Of a stretch of 64,000 nt of DNA, positions 58,501 to 64,000 are shown piece by piece. How positions within the stretch are numbered: position 1 is the first letter of the stretch; every line of letters begins with the position of its first letter. A program made the position numbers and the translations under genes. This DNA is from Pestalotiopsis fici W106-1 (Eukaryota > Ascomycota > Sordariomycetes > Amphisphaeriales > Sporocadaceae), in the NCBI RefSeq assembly GCF_000516985.1, contig NW_006917095.1, positions 2,919,077 to 2,983,076 of the forward strand, given 5' to 3'. Under the pieces are notes generated by a model. That model was given only the letters and a program-made list of their open reading frames with translations, was not told the origin of the DNA and searched no databases.

Positions 58501-59666
58501 CTATAATCTTATAATCTCACCGCTCTGCTTGATACCGCCTCTAAAATGATCGCTCACCACGTTGCCCTTGACTATCGTCTCTTCAACCAAGCCCTCGACA
58601 TGCTGAGGCTCAACGCGTCCATACCATAGACCGTGACCAGCCAGAGGGTGCGGTTCTCCGTCCTTGGTCTTCATAGCCGGCGGCAGGTAGATGATAATAT
58701 TGCCAGCAAATTTGTGCCCACCTATGTGAGATATCAAGCCCACTCGGGCCGTCGATGGTGGCTCATCTGTAGTTCCAGGCAAAGCCGGAGCGGAGCGGCT
58801 CTCGTCAATCAGCGGACCTGTCATGACTTGGTAACCAGCTCTGGGGAGTTTGGCCTCGAATTCCTTTTGCAAAACGGGCCCCATGATGCCGCAGCGCATA
58901 TCACGTCCGCCGTGGCCACATATGAGCACAAGAATATCATGCACGTCGCGGACGCCGTACAAGAGCTGCTGATACCTCTCCTTTCGCACCAGCCGGTCGC
59001 GGTGTATCGGCGACAGGCCGTCATGCATGGGATGCAGCTTCTCGGGTAGGAGGAACCCGCGAACAAGTGCTTGTACCGAGTCGAACGAGACGCGCGGCAG
59101 AAAGGGTACGTACTTGAAGCTCGGGAGGAGATAGGCGGAGGTTGTCTGGATTTCCGGACGGTTCGAGATCGAGGAAGGGAAGGACGAATTGAGTACGGAT
59201 ACATTGTGGAATGGCTACAGGAAGGGAAAGAAGAAATACACTTACCGTCAGCCAAATGTCCGTTGTACAGTATCTCACTTGGAGGGGTTGTTAGAGGGCG
59301 TTGCTGAACATTGCAACAACGCAAAAGAGAAAGACTCACATCGCTGTATACGCCGCCACGCCCGAGCAGCTCCTTTAGATCGGCCGCGAGGTTGTCGCCG
59401 GCATTATCCTCCTCGATGCGCGAGGGCCAGTCGTCTTTGCCCGTACAGATTAGAACTTGCTCGGCGTAGTTTGCTATGAGCCCGTTCAGTTTCCCCTTGT
59501 AGTCGATATCGAGGCCCTCGGGCATGGCGGGTGTCTCGGCGCAACCGCAAGTCGGCGAAGGGCACTTGGCGACCGTGTTGAGGTGTCGCGGGAGGCGGGC
59601 CTGGCGGATTCGGAATACATTTCTCCACGAGCGGCTGCTCGACGGCCGCAACGATCGTAGAGACAT
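58501..59666 (-). CDS. AIM32: AIM32-like sucrase/ferredoxin-like protein
   Basis: Exons 59340..59666 and 58501..59214 around a 125-nt intron (GTGAGT...CTGTAG) give 346 aa. Direct joining yields GGVYSDPFHNVSVLNSSF, which reads well, so a short open block inside the intron is left out. The start MSLRSLRPSSSRSWRNVF is basic and Ser-rich like a mitochondrial presequence. Cysteines occur in KCPSPTCGCAE (35, 40, 42), then a conserved CTGKDDWPSRIEED, and the signature ICGHGGRDMRCGIMGP seen in sucrase/ferredoxin-like (thioredoxin-fold ferredoxin) proteins. The C-terminal half has ISHIGGHKFAGNIIIYLPP and GLWYGRVEPQHV, as in AIM32. Yeast Aim32 is a mitochondrial protein with a possible Fe-S cluster and thiol-related function. 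The biochemical activity is uncertain. It shares a divergent promoter of about 0.4 kb with the CYC2-like gene. Confidence 0.88.
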
Positions 59667-60062
59667 TTTGAATCCAAAGGAGAACTCGCAAAAAAGGGGA
59701 ATTGTTTATATCATGTGTCAAGACGGCACGTTAAATCTGCCCATTGTCGCAGTGAGTGTTAATCGAAGCTGTCTAATTTGACGATACCAGCCAGCCAAAC
59801 ATGACGTACCAATTATTTTAGCTTGCTAAGGTGGGTAGTGTAGGCTCTAGCTAGGTGAGTGAGCTTGGCAAGGGTTCGGGGTACATAGTGGACGGACGCA
59901 GCACCAGGGGTCGCGCCGTGTTCAACGACCCTGAGATGCATTATGCCGCTTATATGAATAACGCTTGAACGATTACATATAAATTTCTTTTTCCTTTCTT
60001 GCCTGTTGCAATAGACCAATGTCCTATATCTCAACAGAGTTTGATTCTTGTTCCACCACTCT
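59667..60062. other. Divergent promoter of AIM32- and CYC2-like genes
   Basis: About 400 bp separate the two ATG codons, which face away from each other. It must hold both promoters. No specific motif is convincing. Confidence 0.6.
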
Positions 60063-61373
60063 ATGATGAGTGCTTCCAAGATCTGCTCTCGCTGCCTACG
60101 AGCAAGCCGGACCGGGCAATCTCAAAGTTTGCGGTTGCCCTACAATAGCAGTCTGGTGTTGCAACGAGCCCCTTTACAAGCATCAACAGCACACCTGAGC
60201 TTCTCTACTTGGTCGCCACAACGGCAAGATTCCAGGACATTGAACAGTGAACCCGGCAAGGGACGCGGCAAGTCACGAAAACCAGTCATCTTGTCTGTTG
60301 CAGCGGCACTCGTTGCCGGTGCAGCATACTATGGCTTCAGCTCAGAAACTGAAGACGACTCGTTGAACAGCACCAAGTTTACGCCTTTCAACATAATCGC
60401 CAAGGAGCATGTCTCGCCCACGGCTTTCATAATAACAATTCGGTGTCCAGATGTTTTGGCATCCAAGAATAATCCCAAGATCATGGCAGCCTGGCAGCAT
60501 GGGCTGTGGTCCGTGGAAATGAAGCAGCCTCAGCTTCAGATCGCAAGGCATTACACCCCTTTGCCACCTCTCAGTGACGCCCAAGAAAATGCCGGGGAAC
60601 TGCGTTTTCTCATCAGAAAAATGGGCAGTGGGGAAATGTCCAACTACCTGTTCAGACTGCAGGTGGGAGACCAGGTGTGGCTTCGGGGTCCGCACTACGG
60701 GTTTGACATTTCAAAACGCATGGGCGAGGCCAAGGATGTCGTATTCTTGGCTGGCGGCACCGGTGTGGCGCCCGCATTGCAGATTGTCCATAAACTCCTA
60801 GATGGCAGCCAAAATACCGCTCCTGAACAGCGGCCGTCGGTTCGTATATTATGGGCAAACCGAAGGGACATTGACAGCCTCGGCAGAAAGGAGCTGCATG
60901 GCAAGACCAAGCGGTCTGGGGATGTGGGCGTCCCGAACTCGCTCACCGACCAGATTGTGGATTTGAAACAAAAATACGGAGATCACTTCAATATTGATTA
61001 TTTCGTCGACGATGAGAAGTTTATTACACACGAGGATGTCAACACAGCCATCACTTTACGCCAGCAGCCTGCCCTTGCAGCTACAGATAAGCGTTGTCGG
61101 TGGCACTCACATGAAGGGCTTGCGGCAACGTCAGATGAGGATGACAAGGCAGCCAAAGATATTGCCTGTACTTGCCGACGTCACAATATGCCTCCGGAGT
61201 TCATCGGTAGAAACATCCTTGGCGTCTCTGGCCCTGACGGCTTCATAGAGGCATACGCAGGATCAAAGCGGTGGTTTGGTGGCAGAGAGATCCAGGGGCC
61301 AGTGTTGGGTTTGTTAGGATCCATGAAGAGAATGGACCCGAAGATGGATGACTGGCTTGTACTCAAATTGTAA
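60063..61373 (+). CDS. CYC2-like mitochondrial flavoprotein (cytochrome b5 reductase-type fold)
   Basis: Single exon, 436 aa from the ATG at 60063. A second ATG follows at once (60066). The first about 55 residues are Ser/Arg/Leu-rich, giving a presequence, followed by a hydrophobic segment VILSVAAALVAGAAYYGF that could anchor it in the inner membrane. The reductase part shows FTPFNIIAKEHVSPTAF, ARHYTPLPP (FAD-binding RxYTP), MSNYLFRLQVGDQVWLRGP, and the NAD(P) motif DVVFLAGGTGVAPALQI. Its C-terminal segment NILGVSGPDGFIEAYAG matches the nucleotide-binding end of this fold. This domain order equals yeast Cyc2, which supports reduction of haem before its attachment to cytochrome c. A cytochrome-b5-reductase role is the alternative. 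Confidence 0.88.
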   Translation: MMSASKICSRCLRASRTGQSQSLRLPYNSSLVLQRAPLQASTAHLSFSTWSPQRQDSRTLNSEPGKGRGKSRKPVILSVAAALVAGAAYYGFSSETEDDSLNSTKFTPFNIIAKEHVSPTAFIITIRCPDVLASKNNPKIMAAWQHGLWSVEMKQPQLQIARHYTPLPPLSDAQENAGELRFLIRKMGSGEMSNYLFRLQVGDQVWLRGPHYGFDISKRMGEAKDVVFLAGGTGVAPALQIVHKLLDGSQNTAPEQRPSVRILWANRRDIDSLGRKELHGKTKRSGDVGVPNSLTDQIVDLKQKYGDHFNIDYFVDDEKFITHEDVNTAITLRQQPALAATDKRCRWHSHEGLAATSDEDDKAAKDIACTCRRHNMPPEFIGRNILGVSGPDGFIEAYAGSKRWFGGREIQGPVLGLLGSMKRMDPKMDDWLVLKL

Positions 61374-62065
61374 CAACACGCGCCCACACAATGGCTGCTA
61401 ATCCTGGCTGAACATTTTATTCCAGCTTGATGGCTATCAAATTTCGAGCCTTGAGCGGTGTATTTCGGGCAAGGACTTGTATAATACATAGTATGTACAA
61501 CAGGTGACACCAGGAGTTGGAGAATGATCGAAAATGATTACTACTACATGCGTCAATCTTGTTATAACCCAAAAGGATCGTACGACCCCTTGGACTGAAT
61601 CGATTAACCAATCAAGGCCAAGCCACGCGGCATCTTGCATGTCTAGAAGGGAATGCCGAGCACGCGACCCCTCTCCATTTTCGATACAAGTAAGCAGACT
61701 ATTTCCGATTTGATAACAAGGGAGAGACACCAAACCCAAGATATTTTATTAAACCCGACTGATTCATGAATTACAAATCCGGCAGTGGGTGGTGCTTAGT
61801 TAATGGGGTACGTCATATCTGCATGTCAAACTCTACAAGTTCAACCATGTTACTGATCAAACACCATTGCACAGAAGCGGGGAAAGGCCCATAATCTTAT
61901 ACTACATATAGATCGTGGTGGAGATTGAAATGAATATGAATATGCTGACATGATCCCTGGACAAAAGGATTGCCATTTTGTGAGGAACTGCGAACTATTT
62001 CGTTTCAACGCCATATAAAAAGCTCGGTTGAGTACAAGCGTGTACTTTTCTTCATCACCACCATC
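61374..62065. other. Intergenic, promoter of the SDR gene
   Basis: The region contains a TATAAAA element at 62014 and otherwise no gene or motif that I can support. Confidence 0.6.
62014..62020 (+). promoter_or_regulatory. TATA box of the SDR gene
   Basis: TATAAAA lies 46-52 bp upstream of the ATG at 62066, within the window expected for a fungal TATA element and a very short leader. Confidence 0.5.
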
Positions 62066-63305
62066 ATGACCTCAAAGGAGCAAAAGGTCTTCATTGTAGG
62101 GCCCGGCTTCATCGGCTGGAACGTCCTCGAGCTTCTCGTCAAGGAAAAGTACCAAATCACAGCTTTCGTGCGAAGAAAGGAACATGGTGCCCAAATCAAG
62201 AACTCGGGCGCGTCAGAGATTGTGATTGGGGACCTGGGCGACAAGGCGCTCATCAGTGAGCAGGCCGCGCAGCACGACATTACCATCCACATGGCCACGG
62301 CCGACGACCTGCCGAGCGTCGAGGCCGTGCTGGACGGCGTGCAGAAGCGGGCGGACCAAGGGCTGGACACCATCTTCATCCACACCTCGGGCACCTCGGT
62401 GCTCGACGACGGGTGCCACGGGTCCGAAAAGTCGGACCGCATCTACTTTGACAATCTGCGCTCCGACATTGACTCGATGCCCGACACGGCGCCGCACCGC
62501 GAGATTGACCTGGCCATCCTGCGCCGACAAAAGGTGCTGGGCGACAAGGCCAAGCTGGCCATCATGATCCCGCCCCTCATCTACGGCTTCAACCACGACC
62601 ACAAGCGCCTCACCATTCAGATTCCCACACTGACTCGCTTCGCCCTCAAGCACGGCTATGCTGGCTATGTGGGTGACGGCCTGCCCGTCGAGTCAAATAT
62701 TCACGTCAAAGACCTTGCCAGGGCGTACCGTATTCTGCTTCATGTGAGTATCTAAATCGTGTAGCGTTGTCTCTGTTTCATTTACCATTGCTTCCTAAAT
62801 AAATCCGGGTTTGGGTACTTTGATCAGTTCATCTTAAACTATTCAACACTGAAATTTGAAGCCCGGCCAATGTACTAGCTTCTCTCGGTGTATATAAAGG
62901 AAAGATGTAAAACTAACATTCGTGCCTCTGAAGCACATGGAACACACGCCAGCCGCCAACCTGCTAGAGAACCCGTACTACTTTTGCGAGTCCTCGGGCA
63001 ACGACGAGCCAAGCTGGAAGGAGGTCGCCGAGCTCATCGGGGACAGCCTGCACAAGGCGGGCAAGATCTCGGACCCGACACCGCGCACCATTGACCCCAA
63101 GCTATACGGGGACCTGTTTGGCGACGACACGGGCGCCATCATCGGCCTCAACAGCCGCAGCCGCGCCGCGCGGCTCCGTCAGCTCGGGTGGAGGGCCGTG
63201 GAAAAGTCCTGGCGCGCCAGCTACGTCGAGGACGAGCTCCCAGAGATTCTCAGGGAGAAAGGACATGCTGATTTTAAAGGATATACGGGCAAGACTTTGA
63301 AGTGA
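62066..63305 (+). CDS. NAD(P)-dependent atypical SDR / NmrA-like oxidoreductase
   Basis: Exons 62066..62743 and 62934..63305 around a 190-nt intron (GTGAGT...CTGAAG) give 349 aa. The start MTSKEQKVFIVGPGFIGWNV places a GxGxxG Rossmann motif (GPGFIG) at residues 12-17, as in extended or atypical short-chain dehydrogenases that carry the fold but vary in the active site. Then come ITAFVRRKEH, IVIGDLGDKALISEQA, and TIFIHTSGTSVLDDG, the strand with the conserved HTSGT typical of NmrA-like and nucleoside-diphosphate-sugar epimerase-like fungal proteins. LAIMIPPLIYG and SNIHVKDLARAYRILLH follow, with the intron falling right after LLH. Exon 2 opens HMEHTPAANLLENPYYF. No clear YxxxK pair is seen near the expected position, so catalysis is uncertain. 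Confidence 0.85.
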
Positions 63306-64000
63306 TTTTTGGTCGGCGTGGATCAGCTGAAGAACCAAGCTTTGCTATTGATGAGAATTTGATGAATGTGGCGTATGCATTCTGACTTCATGAGACCTGG
63401 TTGCCTTGAAAGGCAACAAGAGTTTTGCAGAAAGCCTTTTTGTGGCTGAGATATAGTTGGCAATGGTCATTATAACAAATCGGACCATCTCCACATACAA
63501 GGTCCTGACTTTATCACCCTCCTCCTTTCTCTCTCTAATTTTCCTGTGCTTCTTCCTTTACATCCTCAAAATTGAAGTGGCTCCCATGGACACTTTTCAC
63601 CCGAGTTAGTGTCGTGTCTCGGGTTTATGCAGAGCAGATGCGGCTGATGAAACATGTAAAAATCGCAAATAGTGAGCATGTGGCATACTGCGATGAGTGC
63701 TTGGAGGGGTAAATACCTTGTTCTTTCATGACGACGACAATCTGACTAGCGCGAACGCAAACCAATTGCCGACAGTAGAACCGGACATGTAGACTAATTC
63801 AGATATCATCTTTTATGCACATGTCAAATACGCTGGGGATCCCTCGATGAGCACTTGGATTTACTGTAGAATGAACTACAACCTGTATCTCTCATGGCGG
63901 CGATTACCAAGATGAACATGGCGAAACGCTCACAAATACCAGAGCTCGAACCCGACGGGCCACATCTAGTCTATCTGACCCTGTCGTTTTTCTTGATTAT
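63306..64000. other. Terminal intergenic region
   Basis: No gene can be supported here. The sequence runs off the window, so a gene start just beyond the edge is possible. Confidence 0.5.

Noticed and set aside
59240..59300. Possible extra exon inside the AIM32 intron
   Set aside because: Direct joining of the flanking exons gives a continuous, family-like protein. Including the block breaks the frame.

Overview
The window reads as nuclear DNA of a filamentous ascomycete (Pezizomycotina, most likely Sordariomycetes). The evidence is the short introns (51-190 nt, GTRAGT-type donors, CTRAC-like branch sites, CAG/TAG acceptors), well-spaced monocistronic genes on both strands, and families typical of these fungi: an RTA1-like membrane protein, a secreted GH3 beta-glucosidase, a class 3 lipase and AIM32. 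No organism name can be fixed from the sequence alone. I found no tRNA, rRNA, CRISPR array, insertion sequence or intact transposon.

Layout. 1-1.2 kb: a minus-strand chimera of two truncated genes, ketopantoate reductase running out of frame into an IlvD/Edd dehydratase. 1.8-2.7 kb: an ABZ2-like class IV aminotransferase/lyase. 4.1-5.0 kb: RTA1-like protein. 6.2-7.2 kb: a lysine-rich, probably nucleolar protein. 8.1-13.8 kb: the large TFIIIC subunit that reads tRNA-gene B boxes. 14.5-15.6 kb: a tail-anchored E2 of the UBE2J/Ubc6 type. 16.9-19.8 kb: a five-exon UBA/UIM protein that may be a degenerate ubiquitin protease. 21.2-22.6 kb: RIT1, the initiator-tRNA phosphoribosyl transferase. 24.3-25.7 kb: a SIS1-type J-protein. 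26.5-27.3 kb: a CDC34-like E2. 29.3-29.9 kb: a possible small spliced gene of unknown nature. 31.8-33.0 kb: Mediator subunit MED19/ROX3. 35.4-37.7 kb: a DUF676-like alpha/beta hydrolase. 38.4-41.1 kb: GH3 beta-glucosidase. A 5.5-kb gene-poor stretch follows, then a secreted lipase (46.6-47.9 kb), a flavin monooxygenase (48.2-49.9 kb) and an amino-acid permease (50.7-52.6 kb). From 53.8 to 61.4 kb four mitochondrial genes lie together: leucyl-tRNA synthetase, an MTQ1/HemK-type glutamine methyltransferase, AIM32 and CYC2. The window closes with an NmrA-like/atypical SDR oxidoreductase (62.1-63.3 kb).

Themes. Most genes are housekeeping: RNA polymerase III and II transcription, initiator tRNA identity, ubiquitin conjugation, chaperoning and mitochondrial translation and redox. 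The accessory content (chimeric pseudogene, secreted hydrolases, FMO, permease, RTA1-like) lies between them. I see no clear new multi-gene system. The points most worth checking are the chimeric pseudogene, the possible pseudo-protease and the cryptic exons near 29.5 kb.
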